Below, in pieces: positions 1-8,056 of a DNA stretch of 44,505 nucleotides; positions within the stretch are counted from its first letter, which is position 1, and every line of letters begins with the position of its first letter. The stretch is from the NCBI GenBank assembly GCA_019423635.1, contig JAHZBA010000021.1, positions 1 through 44,505 of the forward strand. Reading direction: 5' to 3'. The translations under genes and the position numbers were made by a program. Under the pieces are notes generated by a model that had not been told where the DNA came from, searched no databases, and saw nothing but the letters and a program-made list of their open reading frames with translations. Source of the stretch: Clostridiales bacterium (GTDB lineage: Bacteria; Bacillota; Clostridia; Oscillospirales; Oscillospiraceae).

Positions 1-710
<710 letters not shown>

Positions 711-730
711 GATAGGAGGTAAAGGTAAAA

Positions 731-1531
731 ATGAAAATCATCGTCTCTATTAAGCAGGTTCCCGATACCTCCGGCAAGGTGGCTGTCAATCCCGACGGCA
801 CGCTGAACCGCGCCTCTATGCAGACCATCACCAACCCCGACGACATGAACGCCCTGGAGGCCGCTCTCAAGCTCAAGGACGAGACCGGCTGCAAGGTGAT
901 CGTGGTCACCATGGGTCCGCCCCCGGCCGCCGGGATGCTCCGGGAGGCCCTGGCCATGGGCGCCGACGAGGCCGTGCTGGTCTCCGCCCGGGAGTTCGGC
1001 GGCTCCGACACCTACGCCACCTCTCAGATCATCGCCGCCGCCATCAACCGCATCGGCGTGGAGAAGGACGACATCGTCATGTGCGGCCGGCAGGCCATCG
1101 ACGGCGACACCGCCCAGGTGGGCCCCCAGATCGCCGAGAAGCTGCACCTGCCCCAGATCACCTACGCCGCCGACATTCAGAAGGACGGGGACACCGTCAC
1201 CGTCAAGCGGATGCTGGAGGACGGCTACATGACTATCCGGACCCACACCCCCTGCCTGCTCACCTGCATCAAGGAGCTCAACGAGCCCCGGTACATGAGC
1301 GTGGGCGGCGTGTTCGAGGCCTACTCGAAGCCCCTGACCACCTTTGACTATGAGGCATTGAAGGACGATCCCCTGATTGACAAGAGCACCATCGGCCTCA
1401 GCGGCTCTCCCACCAACATCCTCACCTCCTTCACCCCGCCCCAGAAGGGCGCCGGCGTGATGCTGGAGGGCGCGGACAAGGCCACCTGCGAGAAGCTGGC
1501 CGGGATTCTGGCCGCCAAGCACATCATTTAA
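731..1531 (+). CDS. etfB: Electron transfer flavoprotein subunit beta
   Basis: This 266-residue protein begins MKIIVSIKQVPDT, the standard EtfB opening, and contains the MCGRQAIDGDTAQVGPQIAE segment found in the nucleotide-binding fold of the family. An AGGAGGT site lies about 9 bases before the ATG. The length matches clostridial EtfB. It sits 20 bp after bcd and 18 bp before etfA, so the three are surely cotranscribed. In bifurcating complexes the beta subunit carries the FAD that accepts electrons from NADH and splits them between ferredoxin and the dehydrogenase; that role is family knowledge. No separate promoter is visible. Confidence 0.95.
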   Translation: MKIIVSIKQVPDTSGKVAVNPDGTLNRASMQTITNPDDMNALEAALKLKDETGCKVIVVTMGPPPAAGMLREALAMGADEAVLVSAREFGGSDTYATSQIIAAAINRIGVEKDDIVMCGRQAIDGDTAQVGPQIAEKLHLPQITYAADIQKDGDTVTVKRMLEDGYMTIRTHTPCLLTCIKELNEPRYMSVGGVFEAYSKPLTTFDYEALKDDPLIDKSTIGLSGSPTNILTSFTPPQKGAGVMLEGADKATCEKLAGILAAKHII

Positions 1532-1549
1532 GAAGGGGGAGGAACGACT

Positions 1550-2686
1550 ATGTCTACTTTTAACAGTGCGGATATCGCTGCCTTCAAGGACGTTTGGGTG
1601 TTCTGTGAGCAGCGCGAGGGCAAGTTGATGCCCACCGATTTCGAGCTGATCTCCAAGGGCCGCGACCTGGCCAACGAGCTGGGCGTGAACCTGTGCGGAC
1701 TGCTGCTGGGCGACGGCGTGGAGGGCCTTGCCAAGGAGCTGGGCGGCTACGGCGCGGACAAGGTCTATGTCTGTGAGAGCCCCCTGCTGAAGGTCTACAA
1801 CACCGATGCCTACGCCAAGGTCATCTGCGACGTGATTGAGGAGCTCAAGCCCGAGGCCTTCCTCATCGGCGCCACCAACATCGGCCGGGACCTGGCGCCC
1901 CGGTGCGCCGCCCGTCTGCACACCGGCCTGTGCGCCGACTGCACCCATCTGGACGTGGAGATGACCAACTACAAGGAGTTCCTCCGGGAGGCCTCCACGC
2001 TGCCCGAGGACAAGATCGACAAGGTCGGCACCGCCATGGTGCTGGGTGAGAAGCGGGATGTCGCCAAGGATCTGAAGATGACCCGTCCCGCCTTCGGCGG
2101 ACACCTGATGGCCTCCATCATCTGCCCCCGGTTCCGTCCCTGCATGGCCACGGTCCGCCCCGGCGTCATGAAGAAGAACCCCTTCGACCAGGCCAAGGCC
2201 GACGCCTGCGTGATCGAAAAGCCCGCCTTCACCCTGTCCGAGAGCGACCTGGAGACCGAGGTGCTGGAGGTGGTCAAGGCCGCCAAGAAGCTGGTGGATC
2301 TCATCGGCGCGGACTTCATCGTCTCCGTGGGCCGCGGCATCAGCAAGGATGTGGAGGGCGGCATCAAGCTGGCCGAGGAGCTGGCCGCCGAGCTTGGCGG
2401 CGTGGTGGGCGGCAGCCGTGCCACCATCGACTCCGGCTGGCTCAGCGCCGACCATCAGGTGGGCCAGACCGGCAAGACGGTCCATCCCAAGGTGTACGTG
2501 GCTCTGGGCATCTCCGGCGCCATCCAGCACAAGGCCGGCATGCAGGACTCCGAGTGCATCATTGCCGTCAACAAGAACGACACGGCGCCCATCTTTGAGA
2601 TCGCCGACTACGGCATCTGCGGGGACCTGTTCAAGGTCACGCCCATGCTGACGGAGGCCATCCGGGCCGCCAAGGCCGCGAAGTAA
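1550..2686 (+). CDS. etfA: Electron transfer flavoprotein subunit alpha
   Basis: This 378-residue protein is the EtfA partner of the preceding gene. The N-terminal half (about residues 1-230) is the EtfAB nucleotide-binding fold. The C-terminal half is the FAD-binding domain with SVGRGIS, the QVGQTGKTVHPKVYVA loop, and GISGAIQHKAGMQDSECIIAV, all near-diagnostic of EtfA. A GGGGGAGG site lies about 8 bases before the ATG. The protein holds the second FAD, which passes single electrons to the acyl-CoA dehydrogenase. A nitroreductase follows after only 4 bp and is probably in the same transcript. Confidence 0.95.
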   Translation: MSTFNSADIAAFKDVWVFCEQREGKLMPTDFELISKGRDLANELGVNLCGLLLGDGVEGLAKELGGYGADKVYVCESPLLKVYNTDAYAKVICDVIEELKPEAFLIGATNIGRDLAPRCAARLHTGLCADCTHLDVEMTNYKEFLREASTLPEDKIDKVGTAMVLGEKRDVAKDLKMTRPAFGGHLMASIICPRFRPCMATVRPGVMKKNPFDQAKADACVIEKPAFTLSESDLETEVLEVVKAAKKLVDLIGADFIVSVGRGISKDVEGGIKLAEELAAELGGVVGGSRATIDSGWLSADHQVGQTGKTVHPKVYVALGISGAIQHKAGMQDSECIIAVNKNDTAPIFEIADYGICGDLFKVTPMLTEAIRAAKAAK

Positions 2687-2690
2687 GGCC

Positions 2691-3350
2691 ATGGAGCTGA
2701 GAGCGGCCATTCAGGAGCGGCGCTCCATCCGCGGCTTCACAGACCGGCCCGTTGCCAGGAAGACCCTGGAACAGATTCTGGAGCTGGCATCCCGGGCGGT
2801 CTCCTCTCAGAACACCCAGCCCTGGAAGCTCTGCGTGGCCTGCGGCGAGCCCTTGAAAGCCATCTGCGCCGAGAATGTGCGGCGGGTACAGGCGGGGATG
2901 CCGCTGGACATGGACTATCCTCCCCTGGAGGGCGTCTACCGCCGGAGAAACATCGACGTGGCCAAGCAGCTCTTCGGCTCCATGAGCATCGCCCGGGAGG
3001 ACCGGGAGCGCCGGGACTGGTGGACGGAGCGGGGCTTCCGCTTCTTCGACGCCCCCGCCGCCATCATTCTCTGCATGGACAGCTCTCTGGAGGAGGCCCC
3101 CTACCGTCTTGATCTCGGGTGCCTGATCCAGAACATCTGCCTGGCCGCCATGGAATACGGCCTGGGCACCTGTGTGGAGTATCAGGGTATCGCCTATCCG
3201 GACGTGCTGCGCAAGCACCTGGGCCTCTCCGAGGACCTTCGGATCGCCTGCGGCATCGCCATCGGCTACCCCGATCCGGATTTCCCGGCAAACCAAGTGG
3301 TCACTGCCCGGGAGCCACTGGAGAACACTGTCTCCTGGCACGGTTTTTAA
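2691..3350 (+). CDS. Nitroreductase-family FMN oxidoreductase
   Basis: The 219-residue product begins with ELRAAIQERRSIRGF and SSQNTQPWKL, the FMN-phosphate and FMN-ring contacts of the nitroreductase fold. It ends with a GIAIGYPDPDFPAN segment common to clostridial members. These are homodimeric NAD(P)H-dependent flavoenzymes acting on nitro compounds, quinones or enoate-like substrates; the substrate here is unknown. The start lies 4 bp after the etfA stop, which implies translation coupled to the butyrate genes. Whether it takes part in that pathway or only shares the transcript cannot be told from sequence. Confidence 0.85.
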   Translation: MELRAAIQERRSIRGFTDRPVARKTLEQILELASRAVSSQNTQPWKLCVACGEPLKAICAENVRRVQAGMPLDMDYPPLEGVYRRRNIDVAKQLFGSMSIAREDRERRDWWTERGFRFFDAPAAIILCMDSSLEEAPYRLDLGCLIQNICLAAMEYGLGTCVEYQGIAYPDVLRKHLGLSEDLRIACGIAIGYPDPDFPANQVVTAREPLENTVSWHGF

Positions 3351-3356
3351 GAAGGC

Positions 3357-3387
3357 AGGAGGCCATCCGAATTTCGGATGGCCTCCT
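3357..3387. terminator. Stem-loop after the bcd-etf-nitroreductase block
   Basis: A near-perfect 15-bp inverted repeat, AGGAGGCCATCCGAA against TTCGGATGGCCTCCT, starts 7 bp after the nitroreductase stop. No T-run follows on the plus strand, so it is either a weak terminator or an mRNA-stabilising hairpin. Confidence 0.55.
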
Positions 3388-3563
3388 CTGCTGAATTCCC
3401 TCCCTCTCCAAATCCCAATGCAAATGCCCGCGGTCACACACCTGGAACGCCCCTTCTGACAGTCCGCAACCGCTGGTTGACAAACTTCCACCCGCCGCGT
3501 TCTTGTCAAATCCGCCTCAAAGGCGTAGCATGGGAACCATTCCAACAGGAGGAGGACCATCCT

Positions 3564-4325
3564 TTGCACATCTCAGAAAACATCGCAGACCTGCGCCGCC
3601 AGCGGGGCTGGTCCCAGGAGCAGCTGGCGGCGGAGCTGGGAGTCACCCGGCAGTCCGTCAGCAAGTGGGAGAGCGGCACCGCCACACCGGAGCTGGAGAA
3701 GCTGATCGCCCTGGCGGATCTTTTCGGTGTCTCGCTGGACTATCTGGCCCGGGAGGCCTGGCCGGAGATGTCCCGGCCCACCGACCTGGAAGAGCAGGTA
3801 AAGGAGCTGTCCCGGTACGTCCGGGGCTACTCCTATGACAGCCCCACCCGCCTCTGGGGCCTTCCCCTGGTCTCCATCCGGCTGAGCCGCCACACCCTGG
3901 GCCGGGACAGCGTGGCCAGGGGAATCATCGCCATCGGAAATGTCGCCGTGGGCGTGGTGGCCCTGGGCTGCTTCAGCGTAGGGTTTCTCAGCGTGGGGGC
4001 CTTTGCCGTGGGAGTGCTGGCTCTGGCCGCCCTGTCCCTGGGCATCGTCTCCCTGGGGGCGCTTTCAGTGGGGCTGCTGGCCTTTGGCACCTGTGCCGTC
4101 GGCATCTACAGCTGCGGCGTGGCGGTCATCGGGCGGGAGATCGCCGTGGGTGTCGCGGCGACTGGCCGCACAGCCATTGGGGAGACCGCCGTGGGCACCC
4201 ATGTCCTGCTGTGGGGCAGCGGTCTGACCCGGGGCGAGGTGGAATCGTTTTTGCTGGAACACCACCCGAACCTCTGGCAGCCTCTGCTGCGGTTTTTCAG
4301 CCTCTGCGGCTCTCTGATCCGCTGA
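3564..4325 (+). CDS. XRE-family helix-turn-helix regulator with a pentad-repeat C-terminus
   Basis: The start is TTG 3564, because AGGAGG (3548-3553) sits ideally before it and the first residues then read MHISENIADLRRQRGWSQE; the frame is open further upstream but looks non-coding. The 253-residue product has an XRE HTH at residues 1-60 (EQLAAELGVTRQSVSKWESG). About 60 linker residues follow. A remarkable run at roughly 120-212 then consists of about 17 consecutive five-residue units of the form x-x-[AS]-[VIL]-G, for example VVALG, FLSVG, AFAVG and IVSLG. This looks like a pentapeptide-type solenoid or a membrane-associated glycine-rich repeat. The HTH should bind DNA; the function of the repeat tail is unknown to me. 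The inverted pair TTGACAA (3477-3483) and TTGTCAA (3503-3509) upstream may be its operator. Confidence 0.85.
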   Translation: MHISENIADLRRQRGWSQEQLAAELGVTRQSVSKWESGTATPELEKLIALADLFGVSLDYLAREAWPEMSRPTDLEEQVKELSRYVRGYSYDSPTRLWGLPLVSIRLSRHTLGRDSVARGIIAIGNVAVGVVALGCFSVGFLSVGAFAVGVLALAALSLGIVSLGALSVGLLAFGTCAVGIYSCGVAVIGREIAVGVAATGRTAIGETAVGTHVLLWGSGLTRGEVESFLLEHHPNLWQPLLRFFSLCGSLIR

Positions 4326-4335
4326 GGGTCAGAAG

Positions 4336-4371
4336 GAACAGGGCCAGGGAGAACACTCCCTGGCCCTGTTC
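4336..4371. terminator. Stem-loop terminator after the XRE gene
   Basis: A perfect 16-bp stem (GAACAGGGCCAGGGAG and its complement) with an AACA loop lies 10 bp after the XRE stop. The T-run is poor, but the strength and position fit a transcription end. Confidence 0.7.
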
Positions 4372-4444
4372 TGTATGCCATGAAACGACGCATTCCTTCG
4401 CCCGGCCATAGATGGAAGGCGCCTTTCCACCTCAAACAGCAGTA

Positions 4445-4473
4445 TTGCAGATTCCTGAAAACCATGGTACAAT
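4445..4473 (+). promoter_or_regulatory. Sigma-A promoter for the V4R/GGDEF pair
   Basis: TTGCAG (4445-4450), a 17-bp spacer and TACAAT (4468-4473) make a good vegetative promoter, placing transcription start about 75 bases before the V4R gene. Confidence 0.65.
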
Positions 4474-4550
4474 GGTTGAAATGAAACCTCTGCCCTGTCG
4501 GCATGACACCTGGTGCCCCACGCAGCGGGAGAAACGCAGCAAAGTGAGGA

Positions 4551-5078
4551 ATGCTCCATGGAATGCCGCAGCGGTCTGCCGCATACGGAGCCTCTGAACC
4601 CATCGTCAGGCCGGGAGAGAACCGCGGTCGGAAAAATCCGGGAGCGGGGCTTCCGGTGGTCATCTATCGTCTGTTGGAATACTCTTTTCAAGAGGAGCTG
4701 ACCGCACGATCCGGTCCGGAGGAACAGATCCGCAGTTTCCGGTGTGCCGGGTATCGGGCAGGAAGCTGTTTTGCAGAACAAGTCCTGGATCTGAACCTGG
4801 CATTTTCAGATTTTATCTCCCTGCTGCAGCAAAAGCTGGAGGCGTTCAAGATGGGCGTACTCCAGGAGGACACCGGGAAACTGGTCCTCACCCTCTCAGA
4901 GGATGCCGACTGCTCCGCTCTGCCCACGCCGGGAAGGACGGTCCGCAGCTGCGGCGAGGGATTTCCGGCAGGTCTGCTGACCGCTGATACGAAGAAGCCC
5001 TGCCGCGCGGTAGAGGTGAATTGCCGGGCTGCCGGAGACCGGGTATGCCGCTTTCGGGCGGAAGCGCAAGAGCAGTGA
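4551..5078 (+). CDS. V4R-domain ligand-sensing protein (5' end uncertain)
   Basis: From IYRLLEYSFQEEL onward this reads as the XylR_N/V4R type of small-molecule-binding module. A conserved helical segment is followed by the V4R C-terminus, with DCSALPTPGRTV, an EGFPAGLL stretch and the terminal GDRVCRFRAE motif. Such domains bind hydrophobic ligands and usually drive an attached output domain. Here the next gene, a GGDEF-like protein 14 bp downstream, is the likely partner. The start is unclear. The best ribosome site (TGAGGA 4545-4550) points to ATG 4558 in another frame, which opens with a plausible peptide (MECRSGLPHTEPLNPSSG) but does not reach the V4R domain without a one-base shift. ATG 4551, ATG 4563 or an internal GTG would serve the domain frame. 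The gene may therefore be frameshifted or shortened at its 5' end. Confidence 0.65.
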   Translation: MLHGMPQRSAAYGASEPIVRPGENRGRKNPGAGLPVVIYRLLEYSFQEELTARSGPEEQIRSFRCAGYRAGSCFAEQVLDLNLAFSDFISLLQQKLEAFKMGVLQEDTGKLVLTLSEDADCSALPTPGRTVRSCGEGFPAGLLTADTKKPCRAVEVNCRAAGDRVCRFRAEAQEQ

Positions 5079-5092
5079 AGGACGGTGCGTCA

Positions 5093-6424
5093 ATGGAATC
5101 GGAAATGAAAAACGGCCTGCCGGAGCAGGTTCCGGCGGAACAGACCTCAATGCCTGCGGCATCGGAGTCACTTACTGTGGAGGGGAGCTGCCATCAGCTG
5201 GCGCAATATCTGGAGGACATCCTGCAGGATGCGCCCCAGGCGCATCTGGATGCCGCCGGGCTCTGCGCGTCCTGCCGGGAGCTGGGCGAGGCGCTGCAGT
5301 CCTTCCAGCATCTGGCGGAGGAGCTGGTCGCCTACTCCACAGAGCTGTCCAAAGGCAATCTCTCCCTGGGTTTCCCGGAAAGCAGCAGCTGTCTGTACGG
5401 CGGGCTGAAAAATCTCCATGCCAGTTTAAAGCATCTCACTTGGCAGGCCAATCAGGTCTCCAAGGGGGATTACACCCAGCGTGTCTCCCATCTGGGGGAG
5501 TTCTCCACGGCCTTCAACGCCATGACAAAGCAGCTGAAGGAGCGGGAGGCCCGGCTGCGGGAAGAGATCCAGCGGGCCCGGCACCGGGCGGAGATCATCG
5601 AGAGCTATTCCGAGATGCTGGTGGACCTTCTGGACCAGCGGGACGAGTGGCTTCTGGTGGTGGACCAGGAGAGCCGGCAGATCGTACACTGCAACAAGCA
5701 GCCCCCGGAGGGTGCCGGGAGCAGCTCTTTCTGCGAGGGCTGCCGGCACCGCCTTTCCATCCAGTCCAAGATTCTGGAGTGGGACGCCTCGGAGCGGTAT
5801 AAGGTCCGGGAGGTTGACGGGGAGCAGCACACCTGCTACCGCGTGATCTCCTTCCCCATTGAGTGGAAGGAGCGGTCCTCCTGCGTTCACATTGTCGTCG
5901 ATATCACCGCGGAGAAGATGAATGCCCGCCACCTGACCGACAAGGTCTATCATGACACGGACACCGGGATTCACAACCGCAAATTCCTGGATGAATACAT
6001 GAGCCGGGTCCTGCTGGAGCGCCAGAACGCGACGCTCTGCTACCTGGACCTGGAGGGCGTGGAGGACATCAACACCTCTTACGGCCACAAGGTGGGCAAC
6101 GCATATATTCAAAACTTCGTGGAGACAGTCCGCAAAAACTTCCGCAGCGGCGATACCTTCGCCCGTATCAAGGACGACAAGTTCTGTCTGGTGCTGGCCG
6201 GCAACGTCAAACACCTGATTGAGCGGAAAATGGCGGAGATCCTGACCATCTTCCAGCGGAACGACGACCGGATCTTCTGCCACAGCTGCAGCTTCAAATA
6301 CAGCATCGTCGAGGTGGACGGTGAGGAGAACCAGCTGTCCCTGGAGGACCTGCTCAAACAGGCGGAATCTGGAATCCGGCGCCAAAAGCGCAAGAGCAGA
6401 ACCCTGGACTTTGATACCTGGTAA
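5093..6424 (+). CDS. HAMP/PAS-like protein with degenerate GGDEF domain
   Basis: ATG 5093 is preceded by GAAGGA; the product is 443 residues with no membrane segment. Residues about 75-170 resemble tandem HAMP-like helices (TELSKGNLSLGF, QVSKGDYTQRVSHLGEF). A PAS-like region follows at about 180-285, with a CNKQPPEG...CEGCRH cysteine-rich turn, and then a GGDEF fold at about 290-440. The metal-binding Asp region is kept (YLDLEGVEDINTSYGHKVGN). The signature, however, reads RIKDDKF where active cyclases have RxGGDEF, so both glycines and the catalytic Glu are lost. It is therefore probably not a diguanylate cyclase but a signalling or GTP-binding output for the V4R sensor encoded just upstream; that pairing is inferred from the 14-bp spacing. 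Confidence 0.75.
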   Translation: MESEMKNGLPEQVPAEQTSMPAASESLTVEGSCHQLAQYLEDILQDAPQAHLDAAGLCASCRELGEALQSFQHLAEELVAYSTELSKGNLSLGFPESSSCLYGGLKNLHASLKHLTWQANQVSKGDYTQRVSHLGEFSTAFNAMTKQLKEREARLREEIQRARHRAEIIESYSEMLVDLLDQRDEWLLVVDQESRQIVHCNKQPPEGAGSSSFCEGCRHRLSIQSKILEWDASERYKVREVDGEQHTCYRVISFPIEWKERSSCVHIVVDITAEKMNARHLTDKVYHDTDTGIHNRKFLDEYMSRVLLERQNATLCYLDLEGVEDINTSYGHKVGNAYIQNFVETVRKNFRSGDTFARIKDDKFCLVLAGNVKHLIERKMAEILTIFQRNDDRIFCHSCSFKYSIVEVDGEENQLSLEDLLKQAESGIRRQKRKSRTLDFDTW

Positions 6425-6456
6425 TGCCAATCGGATCAACCGCCTGTCGGAATACC

Positions 6457-6501
6457 GGCCGGCAGACTCTGGCGCACAGCGCGGAGTCTGCCGGCCTTTT
6501 T
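6457..6501 (+). terminator. Rho-independent terminator of the V4R/GGDEF transcript
   Basis: A 13-bp stem, GGCCGGCAGACTC (6457-6469) with its complement (6484-6496), is followed directly by TTTTT, a classical terminator 33 bp after the stop. Confidence 0.9.
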
Positions 6502-6572
6502 GCGCGCCGCGGGTCCTGCCGCCGTCTCCATCCGGAACCGGCGCCACGGATGCCCGGAATGAAAAAATGGTA

Positions 6573-6600
6573 TTGGCTTTTTCCGCCAGCCTCCTATATT
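6573..6600 (+). promoter_or_regulatory. Probable promoter of the serine recombinase gene
   Basis: TTGGCT (6573-6578), 16 bp, then TATATT (6595-6600) form a plausible sigma-A promoter about 55 bp before the recombinase. Confidence 0.5.
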
Positions 6601-6654
6601 GTCAAACTATCTTCATTTTTACAGCGCTCCTTCCCAAAAAGATCCCGACAGGAG

Positions 6655-7269
6655 GTGGAACCCATCGCAGCGTCAATTTACGGATACATCCGGGTCAGCA
6701 GCAAAGACCAGAACGAGGACCGGCAGCTCCTCGCCATGCAGGGGCTCTCCATTGCAAAGGCAAATATCTTCATGGACAAGCAGTCCGGAAAGGACTTTCA
6801 GCGGCCCCAGTACCAGCGCATGGTCAAAAAGCTCAAGTGCAGCGACCTGCTCTACATCAAGAGCATCGACCGCCTGGGGCGCAACTACGAGGAGATCCTG
6901 GAGCAGTGGCGGCTTCTCACCCGGGAGAAGCGGATCGACATTGCCGTGCTGGACATGCCCCTGCTGGACACCCGCCGGGGCAAGGACCTCATGGGCACCT
7001 TCCTCAGCGACATTGTATTGCAGGTGCTGTCCTTCGTGGCGGAGAATGAGCGGAGCAACATCCGCCAGCGCCAGGCCGAGGGCATCGCGGCCGCCAAGGC
7101 CCGGGGCGTGCAGTTCGGCCGGCCGCCGCTTCCTCTGCCGGAGAATTTCCACCAGGTCCATCAGGACTGGAGAAGCAAAAAAATCACGTTAAGGGAGGCC
7201 GCCAGCGCCTGCTCCATGCCGACAGGGACGTTCTACGCCAAGGCCGTGCGGCTGGAGAACGGCTCCTGA
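6655..7269 (+). CDS. Serine recombinase (resolvase/invertase family)
   Basis: The product is about 200 residues, the normal size of a small resolvase/invertase. The N-terminal catalytic domain has IYGYIRVSSKDQNEDRQL, with the nucleophilic Ser in the VSS motif. Further conserved stretches are DRLGRNYEEILEQW and ENERSNIRQRQAEGIAAAKA, and there is a short C-terminal HTH (REAASACSMPTGTFYAKAV). It should cut and rejoin DNA at short inverted or direct sites; no target site pair was recognised nearby. GTG 6655 is the nearest canonical start, but AGGAGG (6650-6655) overlaps it and instead sits 8 bases before ATC 6664, exactly where homologues would have their Met. Either ATC initiates or an ATG has mutated. 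Confidence 0.85.
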   Translation: MEPIAASIYGYIRVSSKDQNEDRQLLAMQGLSIAKANIFMDKQSGKDFQRPQYQRMVKKLKCSDLLYIKSIDRLGRNYEEILEQWRLLTREKRIDIAVLDMPLLDTRRGKDLMGTFLSDIVLQVLSFVAENERSNIRQRQAEGIAAAKARGVQFGRPPLPLPENFHQVHQDWRSKKITLREAASACSMPTGTFYAKAVRLENGS

Positions 7270-7483
7270 CGCCGACGGTTCCTTCGCCTGCCCGGGCGCT
7301 GCCCTGGAACCTGGCAAGGGGCGCCGCCCCCTGCACCCCCACCGGGGTCCCCGCAAAATCGCAGATTTTGTGGGGAGAGGCGGAGCAAGGGAGCGGGCGC
7401 AGTTTTCGCCGCGAGGCGGAAACGAAGCTTTGCGGACTTTGCGACGCCGATGAAAAGGCCGGCGAAACTTTTTTCATTTTTTT
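7270..7483. other. Non-coding stretch with a repeat-like hairpin
   Basis: No gene is seen between the recombinase and the sigma factor. It holds a C-rich segment and a 12-bp hairpin, CCCCGCAAAATC (7349-7360) against GATTTTGTGGGG (7364-7375), with one G-U pair. It looks like a degraded dispersed repeat. Confidence 0.4.
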
Positions 7484-7510
7484 TGCACCACTCTGTGTGT
7501 TTTCGTCGTA
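7484..7510 (+). promoter_or_regulatory. Possible ECF-type autoregulatory promoter
   Basis: TGCACC (7484-7489), a 17-bp spacer and CGTA (7507-7510), upstream of the ECF sigma gene, resemble the -35 (AAC-like) and -10 (CGT) elements used by ECF sigma factors. A T-rich tract precedes it. The match is only partial. Confidence 0.35.
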
Positions 7511-7543
7511 CTCTTTTATGAACGCACGAAAGGAGGCGGATCT

Positions 7544-8056
7544 ATGACAGACCAGGAGCTGCTGGCCGCCCTGCGCCGCAAGCCCGACGCGGCCCTGGCG
7601 GAGCTCTCCGCCCGGTACTCGCCCCTGGCGGCATCCATTGCCAGGCGCGTCCTGCCGGGGAGGCTGGCAGACATTGAGGAGGTGGCGGCGGACACCCTGA
7701 TCCGGATCTGGCAGAACGGGGAGAAGCTGGAGGCCGGAACGCTGCGGGGGTTCGTCATCACCACGGCCAGGAATCTGGCCATCGACCGCTGGCGGCAGCT
7801 GCGCCGCCGGGAGGAGGTCCCCTTCTTCGACGGGGACGAGGAGGACTCCCAGTTTTTGGAGCAGGAGATCCACGGCAATCTCCTGGCGGAGTGGATCAGG
7901 TCCCTTTCCCCGCCGGACGGGGAGATCTTCCTGCGGCACTATCTGCTGCTGGAGACGGCATCGGAGATCGGAAAACGCTATGACCTGACGGAGTCCGCCG
8001 TCCGGGCGCGGCTCCACCGGACCCGGAAGATCCTGCAAAAGGAGGTGGCGGTATGA
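7544..8056 (+). CDS. ECF RNA polymerase sigma factor
   Basis: A 170-residue sigma-70-family protein of ECF size. Region 2 lies at about residues 20-85 (ADTLIRIWQNGEKLEAGTLR, TTARNLAIDRWRQ). Region 4 follows at about 110-165 with an HTH (LLETASEIGKRYDLTESAVR) and a LHRTRKILQKE end. AGGAGG lies 7 bases before ATG 7544. The stop overlaps the start of the next gene in ATGA, the usual coupling of sigma to anti-sigma. It should direct polymerase to a small regulon when released; the signal is unknown. Confidence 0.93.
   Translation: MTDQELLAALRRKPDAALAELSARYSPLAASIARRVLPGRLADIEEVAADTLIRIWQNGEKLEAGTLRGFVITTARNLAIDRWRQLRRREEVPFFDGDEEDSQFLEQEIHGNLLAEWIRSLSPPDGEIFLRHYLLLETASEIGKRYDLTESAVRARLHRTRKILQKEVAV

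Noticed and set aside
3378..3563. N-terminal extension of the XRE protein
   Set aside because: The extension is Pro-rich with no family likeness, and a strong ribosome site precedes TTG 3564.
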